A stretch of 5,887 nucleotides of DNA, taken from positions 1 to 5,887 of the forward strand of contig DAIEHO010000039.1 of the NCBI GenBank assembly GCA_027353565.1. The letters are read 5' to 3'. Made by a program: the position numbers and the translations under genes. Of the stretch, positions 1 through 5,040 are shown piece by piece. Source of the DNA: Propionibacteriaceae bacterium (GTDB taxonomy: Bacteria > Actinomycetota > Actinomycetes > Propionibacteriales > Propionibacteriaceae). A model generated the notes under the pieces. That model made no database searches. It was not told the DNA's origin and saw only the letters and a list, made by a program, of their open reading frames with translations. Numbering within the stretch: position 1 is the stretch's first letter; each line of letters starts with the position of its first letter.

Positions 1-1
1 C

Positions 2-28
2 ACCCTACCGGCGCGCACCGCCGGCTGA
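2..28 (+). CDS. possible last codons of an upstream gene (leuD-like tail?)
   Basis: One frame entering from the left edge reads TLPARTAG and then TGA at 26-28. Seen: a frame and a stop only; eight residues carry almost no statistical weight. Known: in many actinobacteria leuD (isopropylmalate dehydratase small subunit) lies just upstream of the HU gene, and the tail is loosely like the ends of some LeuD proteins. Inference: this could be the end of leuD. Another frame stays open to a TAG at 93-95, so the assignment is weak. Confidence 0.2.
   Translation, partial: TLPARTAG
8..24 (+). terminator. small GC hairpin near left edge
   Basis: CCGGCG (8-13) pairs with CGCCGG (19-24) around a 5-base loop. 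It is only six pairs and has no T-run after it. It would overlap the end of the possible upstream gene, so it could be a weak terminator or just coding-sequence composition. Confidence 0.2.
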
Positions 29-92
29 GAAGACCCTCCCTCAGTTTCAGATCCGCGCCCTGCCCGGGGGCGCTTTTCGAGTCGACTTCTCG

Positions 93-98
93 TAGAGT
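93..98 (+). promoter_or_regulatory. candidate -10 box of the HU gene
   Basis: TAGAGT fits the actinobacterial TANNNT -10 pattern and would start transcription near base 105, giving a leader of about 64 bases before the HU start codon. No good -35 hexamer sits 16-18 bases upstream (the DNA there reads CGCTTTT). The palindrome at 100-115 overlaps the predicted start site. Confidence 0.4.
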
Positions 99-99
99 G

Positions 100-115
100 C
101 CTAGTCAGGACTAGG
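100..115. promoter_or_regulatory. perfect 7-2-7 palindrome, operator-like
   Basis: CCTAGTC (100-106) and GACTAGG (109-115) form a perfect inverted repeat with a 2-base centre, one base after the candidate -10 box at 93-98 and over the predicted transcription start. A dimeric repressor bound here would block the HU promoter. The repeat is richer in A/T than its surroundings, which argues mildly against it being a by-product of GC content. The binding protein is unknown. Confidence 0.4.
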
Positions 116-168
116 ATCGCACCAATGAGTCCCGCACAGGAACGGCGCCTGCGGGGGAGGGGGCTGAG

Positions 169-456
169 ATGAACAAGGGCGAGTTGATCGCCTCGATTGC
201 CGAGCGCTACTACTTCGGCAACAAGGCTGAGGCCGAGAGGGCACTCAAGGCTGTCACGGACAGCATCGCTGCCGAGACGGCTCGGACGGGCCGCGTGGCC
301 ATATCCGGGTTCGGCATCTTCGAGAAGCTGCACCGGGAGGCTCGTACCGTGCGAAACCCGAAGACGGGCGCCCGGAAGGACGCCGACGAGAAGGACTACG
401 TCCGGTTCCGCATCGGCACCCGGTTCGAGTCGAGGCTGACTCCGCCGGAGAAGTGA
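169..456 (+). CDS. hup: HU-family nucleoid-associated DNA-binding protein
   Basis: A 95-residue HU/IHF-family protein, expected to act as a dimer that bends and compacts DNA in the nucleoid. The N-terminal helices (MNKGELIASIAE, then residues 18-38) are followed by the family core AISGFGIFEK (44-53) and the arm signature with R62-N63-P64, whose proline is the residue that intercalates into DNA in the family. The length fits a plain HU of 90-100 residues, without the basic tail of mycobacterial HupB. The start is set by a GGAGGGGG Shine-Dalgarno site at 156-163, five bases before ATG. Oddities: the distal arm, usually basic and ending in a VPxFxxG-type motif, here reads KDADEKDYVRFRIG (70-83), which is more acidic and lacks the second proline. 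It may be a paralogue rather than the main HU. The next gene is 339 bases downstream, so it is probably transcribed alone. Confidence 0.93.
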   Translation: MNKGELIASIAERYYFGNKAEAERALKAVTDSIAAETARTGRVAISGFGIFEKLHREARTVRNPKTGARKDADEKDYVRFRIGTRFESRLTPPEK

Positions 457-482
457 CCCACCAGTGTGTCGGTGATGGTCAC
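453..482 (+). terminator. hairpin at the 3' end of the HU gene
   Basis: GTGACC (453-458) pairs with GGTCAC (477-482), and after a 2-base bulge (AT, 475-476) CACC (459-462) pairs with GGTG (471-474), leaving an 8-base loop. The stem begins inside the HU stop codon. There is no T-run, so this is at best a T-less actinobacterial-type terminator or an mRNA 3'-end stabiliser. Confidence 0.35.
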
Positions 483-795
483 CACCGCGCGTCAACCACG
501 TGATCGCCCATGAGCACTCCCCGGAGGGCCTGGCCGCGGTGCACGGGACGAGGTGACGCCGACTGGTCGCGGAGGCTGACCCTCACGCGTCGACCCCAGG
601 TGTCCACGGCGGGCCACGTGCCGTCCGACGAGGGAACGTCATCACTGATCGTGACTGTCACGGTGGCCGGGCTCGACATGCGTCCCAGTGTGCTGCCTGG
701 TCGGTGCGGCACGCCAGCGTCCTCCGAATGGTCGACGTGGCGGGCGCTAGTGTGTCGCCACGATTCCGCACAGGCTGCCGAGGAGTGATGCTGCG
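457..795. other. intergenic region with no supported gene
   Basis: About 340 bases separate HU from plsC. It holds the hairpin running from the HU stop codon, a 13-base palindrome at 650-662, and a TANNNT match TAGTGT at 748-753 that could be a -10 box for plsC (predicted start near 760), though no -35 hexamer is evident. An open frame at 510-788 (92 codons) has no ribosome binding site and a residue composition rich in Arg and Trp that looks like out-of-frame GC-rich DNA. I do not call it a gene. Confidence 0.6.
650..662. promoter_or_regulatory. 13-base palindrome CGTGACTGTCACG
   Basis: CGTGAC (650-655) and GTCACG (657-662) are perfect inverted repeats around a single T. An extra TCAC at 642-645 can also pair with GTGA at 651-654. 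It lies about 85 bases upstream of a candidate plsC -10 box. It does not fit the 6-base-spaced TGTGA-N6-TCACA site of CRP-type regulators, because the half-sites are only 3 bases apart. It could be an operator for another regulator. Confidence 0.25.
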
Positions 796-1578
796 TTGAC
801 CGAGGTGAGCCGGCGGGACCCGTGGCCGCGGTTGCGCGACGTCAACCACGAGCCGACAGAGACCGTCTACCGGCGGCTCGCCCAGTTCCTCGGCCTCGTG
901 GTGCGATGTCTGGGACGACGCGACTGGAGGAACACGGAGAATGTGCCCAAGGAGGGCGGCGTCCTCGTGGTGATCAACCACACCTCCGACTTCGACCCGG
1001 TGGCGGTGGGCCTGTACCTCGTGTACGGAGCGGGACGATGGGCGCGCTACCTCGGCAAGGTCCAGATCTTCACGGCGCCCGTCCTGGGCTGGCTTGCTCG
1101 GTCGTGCGGCCAGATCCCCGTCGACAGGCACTCCGAACGCGCCAAGGACTCCCTCGCCGCAGCCAAGGCTGCGCTGTCGGCGGGCAAGTGCGTGGCCATC
1201 TACCCCGAGGGGACCAAGGGCAGCGACCCCGACGGCTGGCCCATGGCGGGCAAGACCGGCGCCGCCCGGCTGGCGATCGAGGCGAACGTCCCTGTCGTGC
1301 CCATCGGGCAGTGGGGAAGTCAGGACTTCATGCCATCGCACAAGCGCGGCTTCCCCTTCGTCTTCGGCCGGGGCCACGTGTTCCGCGCGATCGCAGGCGA
1401 CCCGATCGAGTTCGAGGACCTCCGGTCGCAGCCGATGACCAAGGAGGTGATCGAGGAGGCGACGCGCCGGATCATCACAGCGATCACCGTCCAGGTGGCG
1501 GTCCTTCGCAACGAGCCCGTGCCGACGCGGCGGTGGGACCCGGACCTCAAGGCACACGTGCCGGTCGAGGACCGTTAG
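796..1578 (+). CDS. plsC: 1-acyl-sn-glycerol-3-phosphate acyltransferase (PlsC-like)
   Basis: A 260-residue member of the LPLAT/AGPAT acyltransferase family, expected to transfer a fatty acyl group to lysophosphatidic acid at the inner membrane face, forming phosphatidic acid. All four family blocks are visible: NHTSDFD (61-67) carrying the catalytic HX4D pair H62/D67; QIPVDR (106-111); the YPEGT block (136-140), which binds the glycerol phosphate; and VPVVPIG (165-171). The length is normal and there is no clear transmembrane helix, so association is probably peripheral. The start is TTG at 796, backed by GAGGAG at 780-785 with a 10-base spacing; the ATG at 788 is in another frame and stops after three codons. 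The ddl start lies 37 bases past the stop, so the two are probably co-transcribed. Several acyltransferases share this fold, so the exact acyl acceptor is inferred. Confidence 0.92.
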   Translation: MTEVSRRDPWPRLRDVNHEPTETVYRRLAQFLGLVVRCLGRRDWRNTENVPKEGGVLVVINHTSDFDPVAVGLYLVYGAGRWARYLGKVQIFTAPVLGWLARSCGQIPVDRHSERAKDSLAAAKAALSAGKCVAIYPEGTKGSDPDGWPMAGKTGAARLAIEANVPVVPIGQWGSQDFMPSHKRGFPFVFGRGHVFRAIAGDPIEFEDLRSQPMTKEVIEEATRRIITAITVQVAVLRNEPVPTRRWDPDLKAHVPVEDR

Positions 1579-1600
1579 TGTGGGCCACCGGGCCAAGACG

Positions 1601-1608
1601 AAAGGGAG
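1601..1608 (+). promoter_or_regulatory. ribosome binding site that decides the ddl start
   Basis: AAAGGGAG lies seven bases before the GTG at 1616-1618. The in-frame GTG at 1580, two bases past the plsC stop, has no comparable site and would add 12 unconserved residues. The site therefore supports 1616. Confidence 0.6.
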
Positions 1609-1615
1609 CCATACC

Positions 1616-2719
1616 GTGCGGAGTCGTGTACTGCTCGTGTTCGGCGGCGACTCCTCCGAGCACGAGGTGTCCTGCCTGACTGCGGGAACCGTGACGAGGG
1701 CCCTCGATCGGGAGCGCTTCGACGTGACCTGCGTCGGCATCGCCAAAGGCGGCCGCTGGGTCGCCGTCGACGAGGCGTCCGTGCGGTCGTACGCGATCGT
1801 GGACGACCACCTGCCGACCGTCGACCCCTCGCTGCCGGATGCGGTCCTGATCCGTACGCCTGACGGCGTGGACGTGGCTCGCGTCGATGGTGACGCTCTC
1901 GCGGATCGCACGCACGTCGACGTCGCCTTCGCGTTGCTGCACGGCCCGTTCGGAGAGGACGGCACGATCCAGGGGCTGTTCGAGATGATGGGGGTCCGCT
2001 ACGTCGGTGCGGGTGTCCTGTCCAGCGCCCTGTGCCAGGACAAGGGCGCGATGAAGCAGCAGTTCGCGGTCCACGACCTGCCCACCGGTCCGTACGTCAT
2101 CGTGACCAAGACCCAGTGGGCGACGAACCCGCAGGAATGCCTCGCGCGGATCGGAGATCTCGCCGCTCCCTGGTTCGTCAAGCCGGCACGTGGCGGATCG
2201 TCGATGGGCATCACGCGGGTCACGACCGCGCGGGACCTCCCGGCGGCCATCGCCGAGGCCCACGACTTCGACCCGCAGATCATCGTGGAGCAGGGAGTCC
2301 TCGGCGCCCGCGAGGTCGAGTGCGCGGTCCTCGGCTCGAGCGATGGTCCGCCGGTGGCGTCGCTACCCGGCGAGATCGACGTCCACACGGAGAGCCGGTT
2401 CTACGACTTCGCCACGAAGTACCTTCCCGACCAGCCGGTCGACCTCGTCATCCCGGCCGACCTGCCGCGCGAGGTCATCGAGAGCGTACGGGACCTCGCC
2501 GTACGGGCGTTCGTGGCGCTCGGCGTCGAAGGCCTGGCCCGCGTCGACACGTTCGTGCTCTCGGACGGAACTGTCATCCTGAACGAGCTCAACACGATGC
2601 CCGGCTTCACTGCGACCTCGATGTACCCGAAGCTCTGGGAGGCGGCAGGCGTCTCGTACACGGACCTGGTGACGCGCCTGCTCGACCTCGCCCTCGCGCG
2701 TCCGCTCGGCCTGCGCTGA
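1616..2719 (+). CDS. ddl: D-alanine--D-alanine ligase
   Basis: A 367-residue ATP-grasp enzyme that joins two D-alanines, using ATP, to supply the dipeptide for peptidoglycan precursors in the cytosol. The N-terminal motif LVFGGDSSEHEVS (7-19) carries the catalytic glutamate E15. HGPFGEDGTIQG (109-120) and the CQDKGAMKQ region (140-148) follow, then the ATP-grasp segment FVKPARGGSSMGITRV (187-202). FYDFATKYL (262-270) holds the K268-Y269 pair that in Ddl enzymes goes with D-Ala rather than D-lactate as acceptor; D-lactate ligases often have Phe or another residue at the Tyr. The metal site is seen as R309/D311 and NELNTMPGFT (323-332). Length is typical. Starting at GTG 1616 puts the conserved strand RVLLVFGG at the N-terminus as usual for the family. 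It follows plsC by 37 bases and ends just before a strong hairpin. Confidence 0.97.
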   Translation: MRSRVLLVFGGDSSEHEVSCLTAGTVTRALDRERFDVTCVGIAKGGRWVAVDEASVRSYAIVDDHLPTVDPSLPDAVLIRTPDGVDVARVDGDALADRTHVDVAFALLHGPFGEDGTIQGLFEMMGVRYVGAGVLSSALCQDKGAMKQQFAVHDLPTGPYVIVTKTQWATNPQECLARIGDLAAPWFVKPARGGSSMGITRVTTARDLPAAIAEAHDFDPQIIVEQGVLGAREVECAVLGSSDGPPVASLPGEIDVHTESRFYDFATKYLPDQPVDLVIPADLPREVIESVRDLAVRAFVALGVEGLARVDTFVLSDGTVILNELNTMPGFTATSMYPKLWEAAGVSYTDLVTRLLDLALARPLGLR

Positions 2720-2727
2720 CCACTGGC

Positions 2728-2773
2728 GATACGACGAGGGGCCGGCGGAGATCCGCCGGCCCCTCGTCGTATC
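2728..2773. terminator. bidirectional hairpin terminator between convergent genes
   Basis: Bases 2728-2749 and 2752-2773 are perfect 22-base inverted repeats with two bases between them; a real RNA loop would open the last pair, leaving about 21 pairs. The stem contains the block GAGGGGCCGGCGG and its complement. It starts 8 bases past the ddl stop and lies 9 bases past the stop of the minus-strand glycosyltransferase, so it can end both transcripts. Neither side has a T-run, as is common for actinobacterial T-less hairpins. Confidence 0.85.
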
Positions 2774-2782
2774 AGGGCGCGT

Positions 2783-3865
2783 CTATCCGAACCACTCGCG
2801 GACCTGAGCCTTGAACTGCTCGTCGAAGTCCGCGACGTTGTGGTTGGCCTGGATCCAGGCCTGCAGCGCACCCGCGTTGGAGGTGGCACCGATCGCTCGG
2901 GCTGCCACGGCGTCGACCTCGGCGCGGCACTGGTCCGGCGAGGTGACCGCTCGCAGCAGCATCTGCTCGGCCTGGGCCTTGCTCTCGTACAGGAAGGGGT
3001 AGCCGTCGGGCACGAGGCGCTGAGCCCACGGCTTGTTCGGCAGGATGCCGACGGCGCCGGCCATCAGAGCCTCGACGTACTCGAGCCCGTACGCCTCCTC
3101 GGTGGCTGTCGCGACGTACGCCGTGGTGCGGGAGAGCTCGTCCCAGTACTCCTCGCGACCCTTGGCCAGGGGCCGTACCTTCGCCCACTTCTGACGTGAC
3201 AGGTACATCGCCGTCTCGCTCGCGAGCGCGGTCGTGTTGAGGCGGGCTTCGACACGGATCGGCGTCTGCTTGGCGACGGCCTCGACGATCTCCACGAAGG
3301 CCTGCGGCTGCTTGCGGGCCACGGTCGAGATCGCGGGGTACAGGACGACCGGGATGTCGGTCGTCTGACGGGGCCGGACCATCTCAGCGCGTACGCCCAG
3401 ATCGGCCCAGGCCACGCGGACGCGCTCGGCGAGCGTCGGGACCGTCCACTTGCGCGCGACCTCGCGGACCTCCACAGCGGTGCGCTCCCCGGCGCAGAAC
3501 GTCGGGAACATCGCGTAGCTGAGGCCCATCGCCGCAAAGTTCACGGGGTGGTGGAACGTCGAGGGGTTGATCCACTGGAAGTTCATGATCCTCGGCTCGG
3601 CGCCCCCGCGATGCAGCCGCTGGAACACGCCCACGGAGTCGATGACATCGAGGTTGATGACGAGGCTCGCGGGGTCCAGATCGGAATACGTGACCACGTC
3701 GAAGCCGTCCGCCTTGCCGGTGAAGCTTCCGAGGAGGACGGCATCCGGGTACATCTGCAGGACGCGCCGCGCGACCGTCACGCCGCCGTCCGTGGTCACC
3801 AGTGAGCCGTCAGGGGTGATGATCGGCTCGTCGGTGAGCCATCCGTACTTGACTGCCACAGCCAT
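2783..3865 (-). CDS. GT4-like (GT-B fold) glycosyltransferase, substrate unknown
   Basis: A 360-residue protein without signal peptide or membrane segment, so probably cytosolic or peripheral. Seen: a glycine motif near the N-terminus (TTDGGVTVARRVLQMYP, 24-40), as in GT-B enzymes; a central NFQWIN (95-100); a second half starting near VVLYPA (173-178) with RKQPQAFVEIVEAV (184-197), the usual opening of the nucleotide-binding domain; and TEEAYGLEYVEALMAGAVGILP (255-276), with the EX7E pair E257/E265 that contacts the sugar nucleotide in GT4 enzymes. Inference: it transfers a sugar from an NDP-sugar to an unidentified acceptor, perhaps a cell-surface or storage glycan. The start at 3865 is chosen by AAGGAGG eight bases upstream; the frame stays open further upstream to 4660 but that part is antisense to thiL. 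It is convergent with ddl, divergent from thiL, and has no operon partner in the window. Confidence 0.82.
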   Translation of the reverse strand: MAVAVKYGWLTDEPIITPDGSLVTTDGGVTVARRVLQMYPDAVLLGSFTGKADGFDVVTYSDLDPASLVINLDVIDSVGVFQRLHRGGAEPRIMNFQWINPSTFHHPVNFAAMGLSYAMFPTFCAGERTAVEVREVARKWTVPTLAERVRVAWADLGVRAEMVRPRQTTDIPVVLYPAISTVARKQPQAFVEIVEAVAKQTPIRVEARLNTTALASETAMYLSRQKWAKVRPLAKGREEYWDELSRTTAYVATATEEAYGLEYVEALMAGAVGILPNKPWAQRLVPDGYPFLYESKAQAEQMLLRAVTSPDQCRAEVDAVAARAIGATSNAGALQAWIQANHNVADFDEQFKAQVREWFG

Positions 3866-3873
3866 GGGCTGCC

Positions 3874-3880
3874 CCTCCTT
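3874..3880 (-). promoter_or_regulatory. strong ribosome binding site of the glycosyltransferase
   Basis: On the minus strand AAGGAGG lies eight bases before the ATG at 3865. It is a near-perfect anti-16S match and decides this start over the upstream in-frame ATG (starting MALRPGW), which has no such site. Confidence 0.85.
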
Positions 3881-3886
3881 AGGACG

Positions 3887-3934
3887 AGACCCGGAACTGC
3901 GGCCGCGTCCCCGTCGACGCGCCCATCCGGGTCT
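3887..3934 (-). promoter_or_regulatory. possible structured 5' leader of the glycosyltransferase mRNA
   Basis: AGACCCGG (3887-3894) and CCGGGTCT (3927-3934) are perfect 8-base inverted repeats. Between them GCGTC (3905-3909) and GACGC (3916-3920) form an inner stem with a 6-base loop. If transcribed on the minus strand, the outer stem would end six bases before the AAGGAGG site. It matches no riboswitch class I recognise, and GC-rich DNA makes such pairing easy. Confidence 0.3.
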
Positions 3935-3961
3935 GAGAGCCATCGTGGCACAGGGGATCTT

Positions 3962-3975
3962 CCGGTGTGCACCGG
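3962..3975. promoter_or_regulatory. 6-2-6 palindrome in the divergent spacer
   Basis: CCGGTG (3962-3967) and CACCGG (3970-3975) form a perfect inverted repeat with a 2-base centre. It lies between the divergent glycosyltransferase and thiL genes, about 40 bases upstream of the candidate thiL -10 box, where a dimeric regulator could act on both. The sequence is GC-rich and may be chance. Confidence 0.25.
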
Positions 3976-4013
3976 GGGTGAAACACCGCGCAGAAGTGCG
4001 ACTGGCAGGGCGG

Positions 4014-4019
4014 TACGGT
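4014..4019 (+). promoter_or_regulatory. candidate -10 box of a leaderless thiL transcript
   Basis: TACGGT fits TANNNT and ends six bases before the ATG at 4026, so transcription would begin at or within a base or two of the A of the start codon. There is no good Shine-Dalgarno site: the only candidate, GGTGAG at 4017-4022, is three bases from ATG. No clear -35 hexamer is visible. Confidence 0.4.
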
Positions 4020-4025
4020 GAGCGC

Positions 4026-4973
4026 ATGGAAGCCAACACGGTCGGTTCGCTCGGAGAGTTCGGCATCATCTCTCGGATCACCGCGGGGCTCCCGGTGGCA
4101 CCTGCGGTGAGCGTCGGTCCCGGGGACGACGCGGCGGTGTTCCTCGTCAACGGGTCATCGGTCACGAGCGTCGACGTGATGGTCGAGGGCGTGCACTTCC
4201 GCCGCGACTGGGTTCCGGCGGAGATGCTGGGACGTCGGGCCGTGGCGGTGGCGGCGGCGGACATCGAGGCGATGGGCGCGTACCAGGCAGCCGTCCTCGT
4301 AGGGCTGACGATTCCGGCGGACATCCCCGTCACGTGGGTCGACGACCTCGCCAGGGGCATCCGTGCGGAGTGCGAAGCCGCGGGTGCCGCCCTCGTCGGC
4401 GGCGACCTGACGCGAGGCCGTGACGTCGTGATCTCGGTGACGGTCATGGGGGAGACCCGCGGCGCGGTCCCCGTGCTGCGCTCCGGTGCGCGGCCCGGCG
4501 ACGTGATCGCCTTCCGGGGACGGCTCGGCTGGTCCGGAGCCGGCTTGGCTGTTCTCAGCCGAGGCTTCCGGTCGCCGAGAGCGCTTGTCGAAGCGTACCA
4601 GCTGCCACAGGTCCCGTACGGCGCCGGCGCTGAGGCCCGTCTCGCCGGGGCGACCGCCATGATCGACGTGAGCGACGGTCTCGTGGCCGACCTCGGTCAC
4701 ATCGCCGACGCGTCCCAGGTCTGCATCGACCTCGACACGGGACGCTTCGACATCCCCGACCCGCTCCATGCCGTCGCCGCGGCGACCGGTGTCGACCCGT
4801 TGCGATTCGTCCTCACGGGTGGCGAGGACCACGCACTCGCCGCGGCGTTCCCGCTCGGCAACGTGCCCCCCGAGTGGCGGGTCGTCGGTGTCGTGACCGA
4901 CGGCGAGCCAGCGGTGCTCGTCGACGGTCAGACCTACGACGCGTCGCCCGGATGGGACCACTTCCGGCACTGA
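4026..4973 (+). CDS. thiL: thiamine-monophosphate kinase
   Basis: A 315-residue PurM/AIR-synthase-like kinase that phosphorylates thiamine monophosphate to the active cofactor thiamine diphosphate, in the cytosol. The start motif GSLGEFGIISRIT (7-19) is followed by GPGDDAAVF (31-39); SVDVMVEGVHF (48-58), which holds substrate/metal residues in the family; ADIEAMGA (78-85); GGDLTRG (125-131); a glycine-rich GDVIAFRGRLGWSGAGLAVL stretch (158-177); the signature IDVSDGLVADLGH (213-225); and LTGGEDHAL (263-271). Length is normal. Oddity: the conserved block usually written NxSD/NxAD before AMGA reads AAAD (76-79), so the Asn is Ala here. The start has no ribosome binding site but sits right behind a -10 box, suggesting a leaderless mRNA. 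No other thiamine gene lies nearby, and no TPP riboswitch is evident upstream. Confidence 0.95.
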   Translation: MEANTVGSLGEFGIISRITAGLPVAPAVSVGPGDDAAVFLVNGSSVTSVDVMVEGVHFRRDWVPAEMLGRRAVAVAAADIEAMGAYQAAVLVGLTIPADIPVTWVDDLARGIRAECEAAGAALVGGDLTRGRDVVISVTVMGETRGAVPVLRSGARPGDVIAFRGRLGWSGAGLAVLSRGFRSPRALVEAYQLPQVPYGAGAEARLAGATAMIDVSDGLVADLGHIADASQVCIDLDTGRFDIPDPLHAVAAATGVDPLRFVLTGGEDHALAAAFPLGNVPPEWRVVGVVTDGEPAVLVDGQTYDASPGWDHFRH

Positions 4974-5002
4974 GCAGCGGAGGGCCCCGCGACTGCACCC
5001 GA

Positions 5003-5018
5003 CGCGCCGGTCGGCGTG
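5003..5018 (+). terminator. weak hairpin downstream of thiL
   Basis: CGCGCC (5003-5008) pairs with GGCGTG (5013-5018), including one G-U pair, around a 4-base loop. It lies 30 bases after the thiL stop and has no T-run. It is a possible weak terminator in the 92-base gap before ftsK. Confidence 0.25.
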
Positions 5019-5040
5019 CCGGATGTCCGCGGGTTTGCTT

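Noticed and set aside
25..44. CTGAG/CTCAG inverted repeat near the left edge
   Set aside because: Only five pairs with a ten-base loop and no T-run; expected by chance.
497..620. Two CACGTG hexamers (497-502 and 615-620)
   Set aside because: Short self-complementary GC-rich hexamers also occur inside genes in this window (near 1375 and 1556), so they carry no signal.
510..788. 92-codon plus-strand frame between HU and plsC
   Set aside because: No ribosome site before its ATG, residue composition rich in Arg/Trp/Ser like out-of-frame GC-rich DNA, no recognisable motif, and only moderate third-position G/C.
658..1965. 435-codon minus-strand frame antisense to plsC and ddl
   Set aside because: Fully overlaps two clear enzyme genes with intact motifs; long antisense frames are common in GC-rich coding DNA and the product shows no domain.
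3567..4025. Upstream in-frame extension of thiL
   Set aside because: It overlaps the glycosyltransferase on the opposite strand and the conserved ThiL N-terminus begins right after ATG 4026.
3866..4025. TPP riboswitch upstream of thiL
   Set aside because: I looked for the conserved CUGAGA-type and GAA core elements in order on the plus strand and did not find them; the candidate leaderless start also leaves no room.
3866..4660. Upstream in-frame extension of the glycosyltransferase to 4660
   Set aside because: The added part is antisense to thiL, has low-complexity Arg/Ser/Thr/Pro content, and is separated from the real protein by a perfect AAGGAGG site at the internal ATG.
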